Assembly: GCA_021776755.1 (NCBI GenBank)
Contig: JAJFFI010000139.1
Coordinates: forward strand, 1 to 5,892
Direction of reading: 5' to 3'
Source: Alphaproteobacteria bacterium
GTDB lineage: Bacteria > Pseudomonadota > Alphaproteobacteria > JAJFFI01
Length of the DNA: 5,892 bases
The translations under genes were made by a program, and so were the position numbers. Positions 1 to 4,825 of this stretch are shown here, piece by piece. Under the pieces are notes generated by a model. That model made no database searches, had not been told where the DNA came from, and saw only the letters and a program-made list of their open reading frames with translations. Numbering within the stretch: the first letter of the stretch is position 1; every line of letters begins with the position of its first letter.

Positions 1-280
1 GATGACGCAGGATCCAGTACGCGACCAGCAGCATCAGCGTGCCGCCGATGCACCGCAGCCAGAAGGCGTTCTGGATGAACCAGTCGGAGACGAAATGCAG
101 GCCGAAGGCGGCGATGACGCCGAAGATCGTATCCGCCGATCCCGCTCCGAGGCCGACCATGGCGCCGGCGCGCTTGCCAAAACTGAGCGTGCGCTTGGCG
201 GTCAGGATGCCGACGGGGCCCACGGGTGCCGCAATGGCAACTCCGCACAGGATACCCTTCAAGAACAGGATGGCTTCCAT
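1..280 (-). CDS. LysE/RhtB-family amino-acid exporter, N-terminal fragment
   Basis: An inner-membrane exporter of the LysE/RhtB superfamily, whose members move amino acids or similar small metabolites out of the cell. It starts at the ATG at 280-278 and runs off the left edge, so only 93 residues of a protein usually near 200 are visible. The call rests on the family signature: AAPVGP at residues 17-22 at the end of the first membrane helix, then AKRTL (28-32), a short basic loop, GLGAGSADT (43-51) and AAFGL (57-61). Three hydrophobic segments are visible at about residues 3-26, 39-61 and 75-91, matching the first half of a six-helix LysE fold. The ribosome binding site is weak (a G-run just upstream of the ATG). 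It lies on the same strand as the pyridoxal kinase gene, 134 bp downstream of it, but has its own promoter-like sequence, so it is probably transcribed separately. The substrate cannot be told from the fragment. Confidence 0.88.
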   Translation of the reverse strand, partial: MEAILFLKGILCGVAIAAPVGPVGILTAKRTLSFGKRAGAMVGLGAGSADTIFGVIAAFGLHFVSDWFIQNAFWLRCIGGTLMLLVAYWILRH

Positions 281-339
281 GCACCCCCAACGGCCCGCTG
301 CGCCCGGGACCGCTCACTCAGGCGCGCCCCTGCTGCCCT

Positions 340-367
340 TATATATGGGCTGTCAGGCGCGACACAA
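340..367 (-). promoter_or_regulatory. Candidate sigma70-type promoter for the LysE-family gene
   Basis: On the minus strand a TTGTGT (367-362) and a TATATA (345-340) are separated by 16 bp, in an otherwise GC-rich gap. A TATAAG shifted by 2 bp would give an 18-bp spacer. The predicted transcript would carry a leader of roughly 50 nt before the ATG at 280. The -35 overlaps an 11-bp palindromic run (364-374, ACAAA/TTTGT around a central C) that could be an operator. No experimental evidence is available. Confidence 0.45.
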
Positions 368-414
368 ACTTTGTCCGGCCGGGACGCGGTTTTTCGTGAA
401 TTCGCCGGGAGGTC

Positions 415-1311
415 TCAGATCGCGGACTCGGGCGCGAAAATCTCGGCGGGGTTCATCATCCGGTCCTGCGCCTCGACGAGGCGCAGGCCACCGGCCGGCG
501 CGTCCATCGTGGCGCGAACCAGTTCGAACATCGCCGATACCGCGCGGGCCAGGGCATCTTCCGGGTCAAGGCTCTGCAGGTAGTGCCCCAGGAAAAGCGC
601 CGCAAAGGCATCGCCCGCGCCGTTGATCGGCTGATCGGGACCGCCGGGGTCGTTCGCGGGTTTGGGCTGGCCGTCAGCCTCCTTGGTGCGCACCAGCCAG
701 GGGGTCTGCACTTTCCAGGCGGCATCGGTGCGCACCGCCAGCACGGCCACGCCGCCACCGATCCGGAGGCCGGTCACGACGACAAGCCCGGTCCCGGCCG
801 CGCAAAGCGAACGCGCTGCCGTAACGGCCTCGGCCACCGTTTCCACCGGCCGGTCGGCGAGGAAGGCAAGCTCGAACGCATTCGGCAGCAGGATATCGGC
901 ACGGCCGAGGGCGCGCTCGCGGAAGAATTCAGGGACGTCGGGGGTGACGAAGAATCCCCGCCCGGTGTCGCCCATCACCGGATCGCAGGCCCAGATCGCA
1001 CGGGGGTTCGCGGTGCGCGCGGCGGTGACGGCCTCAAGCACCGCCTCGCCGTTTTCAGCCGTGCCCAGATACCCCGACAGCACCGCCGCGCAGTCCGCGA
1101 GATTTCCCCGTGCGTGCAGGCCTTCGATAAGATCCGCGATCTCGTCGGCGCCGAGCGTCCGCCCGGTATGTCCTCCCGGGCCCGGATGGTTCGAAAACAG
1201 CACCGTCGGCACCGGCCACACGTCATGCCCGAGACGTTGCAGCGGCAGCGTCGCCGCCATGTTGCCGACATGGCCGGTGACGACCTGGGACTGGATCGAG
1301 AGAATCTTCAT
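415..1311 (-). CDS. pdxY: Pyridoxal kinase (PdxY type)
   Basis: Cytoplasmic kinase of the ribokinase fold that phosphorylates pyridoxal with ATP to give pyridoxal 5'-phosphate, in vitamin B6 salvage. The protein has 298 residues, close to the 287 I recall for E. coli PdxY. Family signatures are SIQSQVVTGHVGN (5-17, substrate-binding start), VPTVLFSNHPG (34-44), AVLSGYLG (76-83), CDPVMGD (109-115, ATP/Mg region), PNAFELAFL (143-151) and NGAGDAFAA (230-238), where D234 of GAGD is the expected catalytic base. AQDRM near the C terminus also matches PdxY. E. coli PdxY has VGVGD in place of the canonical GAGD; this protein has the canonical form. The stretch at about 207-229 before the catalytic motif, rich in Pro, Gly and Asp, is longer than in E. 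coli PdxY. The ATG at 1311 is chosen because the family's N terminus begins there; its ribosome binding site is weak. The gene is divergent from the CoA-ester lyase operon. Confidence 0.95.
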   Translation of the reverse strand: MKILSIQSQVVTGHVGNMAATLPLQRLGHDVWPVPTVLFSNHPGPGGHTGRTLGADEIADLIEGLHARGNLADCAAVLSGYLGTAENGEAVLEAVTAARTANPRAIWACDPVMGDTGRGFFVTPDVPEFFRERALGRADILLPNAFELAFLADRPVETVAEAVTAARSLCAAGTGLVVVTGLRIGGGVAVLAVRTDAAWKVQTPWLVRTKEADGQPKPANDPGGPDQPINGAGDAFAALFLGHYLQSLDPEDALARAVSAMFELVRATMDAPAGGLRLVEAQDRMMNPAEIFAPESAI

Positions 1312-1356
1312 GTCGGTCGTGCCCGCTGCCGCTTTTCCACCGTTTCGGGCGGCTGT

Positions 1357-1384
1357 TTGCCAGACCCCGATTTGCCATTATAGT
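1357..1384 (+). promoter_or_regulatory. Candidate sigma70-type promoter of the mcl2-mch operon
   Basis: TTGCCA (1357-1362) and TATAGT (1379-1384) are separated by 16 bp, in good agreement with a housekeeping promoter. Transcription would begin near 1391, giving a leader of about 26 nt before the ATG at 1417. The -10 shares four bases with a perfect TATAAT on the opposite strand, the candidate pdxY -10. Confidence 0.55.
1377..1382 (-). promoter_or_regulatory. Candidate -10 element of pdxY
   Basis: Read on the minus strand these six bases are a perfect TATAAT, placed so that a transcript would start near 1370 and carry a leader of about 60 nt to the pdxY ATG at 1311. No good -35 is seen at 16-18 bp; the nearest candidates upstream (TTCAGC-like) are 19-20 bp away. 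If used, it may depend on an activator, or the -10 match may simply reflect the near-symmetry of the opposite-strand box. Confidence 0.35.
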
Positions 1385-1404
1385 CCGCCGCGATTTTGTT
1401 TGCT

Positions 1405-1411
1405 GAAAGGA
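1405..1411 (+). promoter_or_regulatory. Ribosome binding site deciding the mcl2 start
   Basis: GAAAGGA ends 5 nt before the ATG at 1417. It lies downstream of the in-frame TTG at 1396, so it argues for initiation at 1417 and against the longer reading. Confidence 0.7.
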
Positions 1412-1416
1412 CCGCC

Positions 1417-2328
1417 ATGTCCAGCTCCTCCGTCAACACCCGGCCCCGCCGCACGGTTCTCTATATGCCGGGCTCGAATCCGCGCGCGCTGGAAAAGGCC
1501 AAGGGCCTGCCCGCCGACGGACTGATTCTCGACCTTGAGGATGCGGTGGCGCCCGATGCGAAGGCCGAGGCGCGGAAGCTCGTGGTCGAGGCGGTCAAGG
1601 GCGGCGGCTATGGCCAGCGCGAGCTGATCGTCCGCACCAACGGGCTTGAGACCGAGTGGGGCACGAACGACGTGAAGGCGGCGGCCACAAGCGGCGCGCA
1701 TGCGATCCTGCTGCCCAAGGTCGAGAGCAAGAAGCAGGTCAAGACGTGCGAGGACATCATGAAGGACGCCGGCGCGCCGAAGGAGATGGCGATCTGGTGC
1801 ATGATGGAAACGCCGCAGGGCATCCTGAACGCCCGGAAGATCGCCGGCGCTGACAAGCGGGTGGGTTGCCTGGTGATGGGCACGTCCGATCTCGCCAAGG
1901 ATCTGCATGCCGCGCACACCAAAGAGCGCCTGCCGATGCTGACCAGTCTCGGGCTTTGCCTGCTGGCGGCCCGCGCGAACGGTTGCGCGGTGCTCGATGG
2001 CGTGCATCTCGATCTGCAGGACGACGAAGGTCACGCATGGTCGTGCCGCCAGGGCGCGGAGCTCGGCTTCGACGGCAAGACCATCATTCACCCCAAGCAG
2101 CTCGCTGCCGCCAACGAGGCCTACGCGCCGTCCGAAGACGAACTCGCCTGGTCGCGCAAGATCATCGAGGCCCATGCGGCCGCCGACGCCGAGGGCAAGG
2201 GTGTGGTTGTGGTCGACGGGCGGCTGGTCGAGAACCTGCACGTCGCAAACGCCCAGCGCCTGGTGGCGATGGCGGCGGCCATCGAGGAGCTTGAGGCCGA
2301 CGCGGCTCCGGCCGACAAGGCCGGTTGA
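1417..2328 (+). CDS. mcl2: CitE/HpcH-family CoA-ester lyase, likely (3S)-malyl-CoA thioesterase
   Basis: A 303-residue TIM-barrel enzyme of the CitE/HpcH/malyl-CoA lyase family, cytoplasmic. Visible signatures are YMPGS (16-20), LDLEDAV (38-44), VRTN (72-75, with the substrate-carboxylate arginine R73), ILLPKVE (97-103), METPQG (130-135) and VMGTSDLAKDL (153-163). The last two carry the expected Mg ligands E131 and D158. GFDGKTIIHPKQ (217-228) marks the barrel end, and a C-terminal lid follows. The METxQG, GT(S/N)DLAK and VVDGxxVENLH motifs agree, from memory, with Rhodobacter Mcl2, which hydrolyses (3S)-malyl-CoA to malate and CoA. They agree less well with Mcl1, the lyase that makes malyl-CoA and cleaves beta-methylmalyl-CoA. 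Lyase activity is still possible. I chose the ATG at 1417 over an in-frame TTG at 1396 because GAAAGGA (1405-1411) sits 5 nt before it. Mesaconyl-CoA hydratase follows after 8 bp, supporting a role in the EMC pathway. Confidence 0.88.
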   Translation: MSSSSVNTRPRRTVLYMPGSNPRALEKAKGLPADGLILDLEDAVAPDAKAEARKLVVEAVKGGGYGQRELIVRTNGLETEWGTNDVKAAATSGAHAILLPKVESKKQVKTCEDIMKDAGAPKEMAIWCMMETPQGILNARKIAGADKRVGCLVMGTSDLAKDLHAAHTKERLPMLTSLGLCLLAARANGCAVLDGVHLDLQDDEGHAWSCRQGAELGFDGKTIIHPKQLAAANEAYAPSEDELAWSRKIIEAHAAADAEGKGVVVVDGRLVENLHVANAQRLVAMAAAIEELEADAAPADKAG

Positions 2329-2336
2329 AGACTCCG

Positions 2337-3386
2337 ATGACCAAGACCAGCGCAGGCAATTTCTTCGAGGACTTTTCCGTCGGCCAAGACCTCGTGCACG
2401 CGGTGCCGCGCACGGTGAGTGCCGGCGATGTCTCGCTCTACACGGCGCTCTATGGCATGCGGTTTCCGGTGCAGTCGTCGACCGAATTCGCCCGCCGCAT
2501 CGGTTACGCCGACGCGCCGCTCGACGATCTTCTCGTGTTTCACATCGTTTTCGGCAAGACCGTGCCGGAGGTTTCGCTCAACGCAGCGGCGAACCTCGGC
2601 TATGCCGGGATGCGGTTCGCGGCCCCGGTGTTTCCCGGCGACACACTTACCGCTCGCTCGACCGTCATCGGGCTCAAGGAAAACTCCAACGGCAAGACCG
2701 GCACCGTCTATGTGCGCTCCTCCGGCGTGAATCAGACGGGGCAGACGGTGCTTGAGTATGTGCGCTGGGTGATGGTCAAGAAACGCAGCCTGGACGGCCA
2801 CGCGCCCGAGCCGGTGGTGCCCGATCTGCCTGAAGCGGTCCCGGCCGCGAACCTCACCGTGCCCGAAGCCTTTCACGGCGACGGCTGGGATTTTGACCTG
2901 TCCGGCGAACTCCATCGCTGGGGCGACTATGAGCCCGGCGAGAAGATCGACCATGTCGACGGCATGACGATCGAGGAGGCCGAACACCAGATCGCGGCCC
3001 GGCTCTACCAGAACACCTCGAAGGTGCATTTCAACCAGCACCAGGAAAAGGAAGGCCGCTTCGGGCGGCGCATTGTCTATGGCGGACATGTCATCAGTCT
3101 TGCCCGGGCGCTCTCGTTCAACGGGCTTGCCAACGCCTTCCGGGTGGCGGCGGTGAATGCAGGCTCGCACACCGCCCCGGCGTTTGCCGGCGACACGGTC
3201 TATGCCTGGTCCGAGGTGCTGGAGCGGATCGAGCTCCCGGGGCGGGACGATCCCGGCGCGCTCCGCCTTCGCACGGTGGCCACCAAGGACATGCCCTGCA
3301 GCAGCTTCCCGCTGCGGGCGGCGGATGGCACCTACGAAAAAGCCGTGCTGCTCGATCTCGACTACACGGTTCTGATCCCGCGCTAA
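2337..3386 (+). CDS. mch: Mesaconyl-CoA hydratase (beta-methylmalyl-CoA dehydratase)
   Basis: Cytoplasmic MaoC-type hydratase that interconverts mesaconyl-CoA and beta-methylmalyl-CoA in the ethylmalonyl-CoA pathway, the last step before cleavage to glyoxylate and propionyl-CoA. The 349-residue protein is a double hot-dog. The N-terminal half (about 7-150) begins GNFFEDF (7-13) and contains FHIVFGKTVP (68-77), NLGYAG (86-91) and FPGDT (99-103). The C-terminal half (about 190-345) contains EKIDHVDG (202-209), RLYQNTSKVHFN (222-233), RRIVYGGH (244-251) and FAGDT (283-287). The two GDT segments are equivalent strands of the duplicated fold. From memory, these blocks and the length match Rhodobacter Mch (about 343 residues) almost throughout, so the assignment is specific. 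The ATG at 2337 is preferred over an in-frame TTG at 2325, which overlaps the previous stop codon, because it gives the family's N terminus; GAAG lies 6 nt upstream. Closely coupled to the preceding gene. No clear intrinsic terminator follows. Confidence 0.95.
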   Translation: MTKTSAGNFFEDFSVGQDLVHAVPRTVSAGDVSLYTALYGMRFPVQSSTEFARRIGYADAPLDDLLVFHIVFGKTVPEVSLNAAANLGYAGMRFAAPVFPGDTLTARSTVIGLKENSNGKTGTVYVRSSGVNQTGQTVLEYVRWVMVKKRSLDGHAPEPVVPDLPEAVPAANLTVPEAFHGDGWDFDLSGELHRWGDYEPGEKIDHVDGMTIEEAEHQIAARLYQNTSKVHFNQHQEKEGRFGRRIVYGGHVISLARALSFNGLANAFRVAAVNAGSHTAPAFAGDTVYAWSEVLERIELPGRDDPGALRLRTVATKDMPCSSFPLRAADGTYEKAVLLDLDYTVLIPR

Positions 3387-3412
3387 CCGCGTTCATATTG
3401 CTCCCGAAACCC

Positions 3413-3428
3413 TGTGACCGCCGTCACT
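3413..3428. promoter_or_regulatory. CRP/FNR-like palindromic site
   Basis: TGTGA, six bases, then TCACT: one mismatch from the CRP consensus TGTGA-N6-TCACA, with a perfect GTGAC/GTCAC core. It is centred about 45 bp upstream of the candidate -10 at 3463, so roughly at -55 to -60 from the likely start of transcription, an arrangement compatible with an activator. The cognate regulator is not in the window. In GC-rich DNA such a short palindrome could arise by chance. Confidence 0.35.
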
Positions 3429-3432
3429 GGAC

Positions 3433-3450
3433 CGGTTCAGGTTCGGTTCA
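3433..3450 (+). repeat. Direct repeat CGGTTCA with 11-bp period
   Basis: CGGTTCA occurs at 3433-3439 and again at 3444-3450, exactly 11 bp apart, with a degenerate GGTTC between them. The pair covers the -35 position relative to the TATAAC at 3463-3468, where no recognisable -35 exists. Tandem half-sites on one face of the helix are typical of response-regulator (OmpR-like) operators, so an activator site is a reasonable inference. Confidence 0.45.
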
Positions 3451-3455
3451 CGCGC

Positions 3456-3476
3456 GCCCGCCTATAACGGGCGGGC
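3456..3476 (+). promoter_or_regulatory. Candidate -10 (TATAAC) inside a perfect 7-bp inverted repeat
   Basis: GCCCGCC (3456-3462) and GGCGGGC (3470-3476) are exact inverted repeats flanking TATAACG. TATAAC (3463-3468) is the best -10 candidate for the secreted beta-trefoil gene and would give a leader of about 60 nt. The 17-bp position holds GGTTCG, a poor -35. No T-run follows, so it does not look like an intrinsic terminator for mch, although a hairpin could still form in read-through RNA. Confidence 0.45.
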
Positions 3477-3486
3477 CAATGAGGCA

Positions 3487-3505
3487 CGTCCCCTCGCAAG
3501 GGACG
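3487..3505 (+). other. Leader hairpin upstream of the beta-trefoil gene
   Basis: CGTCCC (3487-3492) pairs perfectly with GGGACG (3500-3505) across a 7-nt loop. It would sit in the 5' untranslated RNA, 21 nt ahead of the AGGAG ribosome binding site, and does not sequester it. It may stabilise the message. Confidence 0.4.
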
Positions 3506-3525
3506 CTCGACAGGAACGTCCACAC

Positions 3526-3530
3526 AGGAG
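3526..3530 (+). promoter_or_regulatory. Strong ribosome binding site
   Basis: AGGAG sits 7 nt before the ATG at 3538, in an A-rich context. It is a better site than those of most genes in the window, consistent with efficient translation of the secreted protein. Confidence 0.7.
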
Positions 3531-3537
3531 CAAAATC

Positions 3538-4050
3538 ATGTTCAACACTTTCAAGAAGACCATCGCTGCCGCGGCTGTTGCCTTTGGCGCGCTTTCGATT
3601 TCCACCGCGGCGGATGCCGCGAGCTATCATTCCGGCGTCTGTTTCAAGGCCGCCAACGGCGTGCATTTCCTGGTTGCCGAGGGCGATCAGAGCACCGTGA
3701 ACGCCAACCGCGTCTGGTGCAGCGCCTGGGAGAAATTCACCATCGTCGACATTAACGGCGGTCAGCTCCGCAACGGCGACCTGGTGCATGTGCGCAGCGC
3801 CCACGGCAAGTATCTCTCGGCGCAGCCCGACGGCCGTCTGGTCGCCAACCGCCTCCTCCCCGGCGGCTGGGAAACTTTCCGCATCCGCAAGGTCGGCGCC
3901 TGGGGCCCCGGCAAGATTCATTCGGGCAACCGCATCGTGATCCGCACCGCGCACGGAACATGGCTTTCGGCGCAGGGCGGCGGCGGCTTCCAGGTCGCGG
4001 CGAACCGCCCGATCCGCAACGCTTGGGAGACTTTCCGGATCCGCTACTGA
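3538..4050 (+). CDS. Secreted fascin-like beta-trefoil protein of unknown function
   Basis: A 170-residue protein with a classic Sec signal peptide: K6-K7, a hydrophobic Ala-rich core (8-22) and an ADA-A cleavage site after residue 27. The mature part of about 143 residues is three imperfect repeats of about 40-45 residues. Repeats 2 (about 80-117) and 3 (about 130-170) share the pattern (V/I)RxAHGxxLSAQ, then VAANR or VANR, then WETFRIR. Repeat 1 (about 33-72) is more diverged (AANGVHFLVAE, VNANR, WEKFTIV). Three lobes with HG-x-(Y/W)-LSA and W-E-x-F are what a fascin/ricin-type beta-trefoil predicts, so the mature protein is probably one complete trefoil. C35 and C61, the only cysteines, both lie in repeat 1 and could form a disulfide after export. 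Beta-trefoils of this sort bind carbohydrate or protein, but no catalytic residues are seen and no function should be assigned. It appears monocistronic, with its own control region and terminator. Confidence 0.85.
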   Translation: MFNTFKKTIAAAAVAFGALSISTAADAASYHSGVCFKAANGVHFLVAEGDQSTVNANRVWCSAWEKFTIVDINGGQLRNGDLVHVRSAHGKYLSAQPDGRLVANRLLPGGWETFRIRKVGAWGPGKIHSGNRIVIRTAHGTWLSAQGGGGFQVAANRPIRNAWETFRIRY

Positions 4051-4076
4051 GTTCCGCAAATCTCTGAAGTTCTGGG

Positions 4077-4101
4077 AAAAGGAGCCTCCGGGTTCTTTTT
4101 T
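4077..4101 (+). terminator. Intrinsic terminator of the beta-trefoil gene
   Basis: A-rich arm AAAAGGAGCC (4077-4086), loop TCCG, then GGTTCTTTTT (4091-4100) in a run of six T's that ends at 4101. The arms form a 10-bp stem with two G-U pairs. It starts 26 bp after the stop codon and separates this gene from sodC. Confidence 0.75.
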
Positions 4102-4121
4102 CATGGCGGATGCACGCCGCC

Positions 4122-4138
4122 CGGCCGAACGTCGGCCG
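4122..4138. repeat. Inverted repeat CGGCCG-N5-CGGCCG
   Basis: Two copies of the self-complementary hexamer CGGCCG (4122-4127 and 4133-4138), separated by five bases, can form a very GC-rich hairpin. No T-run adjoins it on either strand. It lies upstream of the AT-rich block before sodC and could be an operator or chance in GC-rich DNA. Confidence 0.3.
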
Positions 4139-4141
4139 TAT

Positions 4142-4181
4142 TTACATACATCATTGTAAGAGTTGCGCCGAAGGGTACGGT
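4142..4181 (+). promoter_or_regulatory. sodC: Probable sodC promoter/operator region
   Basis: A small AT-rich island (4139-4159) stands out in GC-rich DNA and contains the inverted repeat TTACA-N8-TGTAA (4142-4159). TTGTAA (4154-4159) and TACGGT (4176-4181), with a 16-bp spacer, are a plausible but imperfect promoter and would give a leader of about 30 nt. If this is right, the palindrome overlaps the -35 and would be an operator. The regulator cannot be named. Confidence 0.35.
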
Positions 4182-4215
4182 ACGCCCCAAGTGACTCTCA
4201 CTCATGGAGGATCCA

Positions 4216-4734
4216 ATGAAGTTCAGATCAATCGCTATCGCGGCCATTGCCGCCGCCACCATCGCAATGCCGGCGGTCGCGGCCGACATGAAAACCGCGA
4301 CGGCCGAGATGAAATCTCTCGACGGCAAGGACCTTGGCTGGGTCAAGCTCGAGCAGACCCCGGCCGGCGTGCTGCTGACTGCGAAGCTGAAAGACATGCC
4401 TGCGGGTCTGCACGCGTTCCACATTCACCAGACCGGAAGCTGCGAAGCGCCGTTCAAGTCAGCCGGCGGGCACTTCAATCCGAAGGGCTTGAAACACGGC
4501 ATCTATACCGAGGGCGGCAAGCATGCAGGCGACATGCCGAATATCCATGTCCCCGAGAACGGCGAACTGATGGTCGAGGTTCTGAACCCCGACGTGACCC
4601 TGACCAAGGGTCCGCTGGACTCGCTGATGGATACCGATGGCGCGGCGGTCGTGATTCATGCCGGGGGCGACGACTACAAGACTGATCCCGCGGGCGCGGC
4701 CGGCGACCGGATCGCCTGCGGCGTGATCAAGTAA
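4216..4734 (+). CDS. sodC: Periplasmic Cu,Zn superoxide dismutase
   Basis: Converts superoxide to hydrogen peroxide and oxygen in the periplasm. The 172-residue precursor has a signal peptide (K2, R4, Ala/Ile-rich core, PAVA-A cleavage at about residue 22). All active-site residues can be placed: Cu ligands H69 and H71 in HAFHIHQ, the bridging H86 in SAGGHFNP, H148 in VIHAGGDD, Zn ligands H94, H103 and D106, the guiding arginine R165, and the C76-C168 disulfide in GSCE and ACGVIK. The closing GxRxACGVIK pattern is that of bacterial SodC. An in-frame ATG at 4204 would add four residues, but GGAGG (4206-4210) lies inside that stretch and 5 nt before the ATG at 4216, and the signal peptide begins there, so 4216 is the start. 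It has its own promoter region and ends in the shared terminator at 4781. Confidence 0.97.
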   Translation: MKFRSIAIAAIAAATIAMPAVAADMKTATAEMKSLDGKDLGWVKLEQTPAGVLLTAKLKDMPAGLHAFHIHQTGSCEAPFKSAGGHFNPKGLKHGIYTEGGKHAGDMPNIHVPENGELMVEVLNPDVTLTKGPLDSLMDTDGAAVVIHAGGDDYKTDPAGAAGDRIACGVIK

Positions 4735-4780
4735 CGCACCGCACATATGGTACCGGTCATCCCTGAACGGGAGCGGTGGA

Positions 4781-4805
4781 AGAAAGGGGCCTCGCGCCCC
4801 TTTCT
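4781..4805. terminator. Bidirectional intrinsic terminator between sodC and the RND gene
   Basis: AGAAAGGGGC (4781-4790) and GCCCCTTTCT (4796-4805) form a perfect 10-bp stem with loop CTCGC. The plus strand continues GTTTG and the minus strand, past its own TTTCT arm, TCC. The stem lies 46 bp after sodC and 20 bp after the convergent RND gene, so it can serve both. Confidence 0.82.
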
Positions 4806-4825
4806 GTTTGCCCGGAGGGAGGGAC

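Noticed and set aside
2..626. Two plus-strand open frames across the left edge
   Set aside because: They lie antisense to the LysE-family gene and the end of pdxY and have no recognisable protein features.
583..1525. Two long plus-strand open frames across pdxY
   Set aside because: Antisense to pdxY, which has all kinase motifs. The translations are Arg/Ala/Pro-rich without any domain, and one runs into the start of mcl2 in another frame.
1378..2241. 287-codon open frame on the minus strand opposite mcl2
   Set aside because: Shadow of the CitE-family gene; no family motifs and no credible start.
2121..3170. Long (349-codon) open frame on the minus strand opposite mch
   Set aside because: It is antisense to a gene with near end-to-end family match and has low-complexity His/Arg/Gly-rich composition with no recognisable domain. 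Open antisense frames are common in GC-rich DNA.
3456..3476. Inverted repeat as an intrinsic terminator for mch
   Set aside because: The stem is strong but GGGCC follows in place of a T-run, and its loop holds the best -10 for the next gene.
3448..4104. 218-codon minus-strand open frame over the beta-trefoil gene
   Set aside because: The plus-strand gene has a signal peptide, repeats, a ribosome binding site and a terminator; this frame has none of these and would start inside the plus-strand terminator region.
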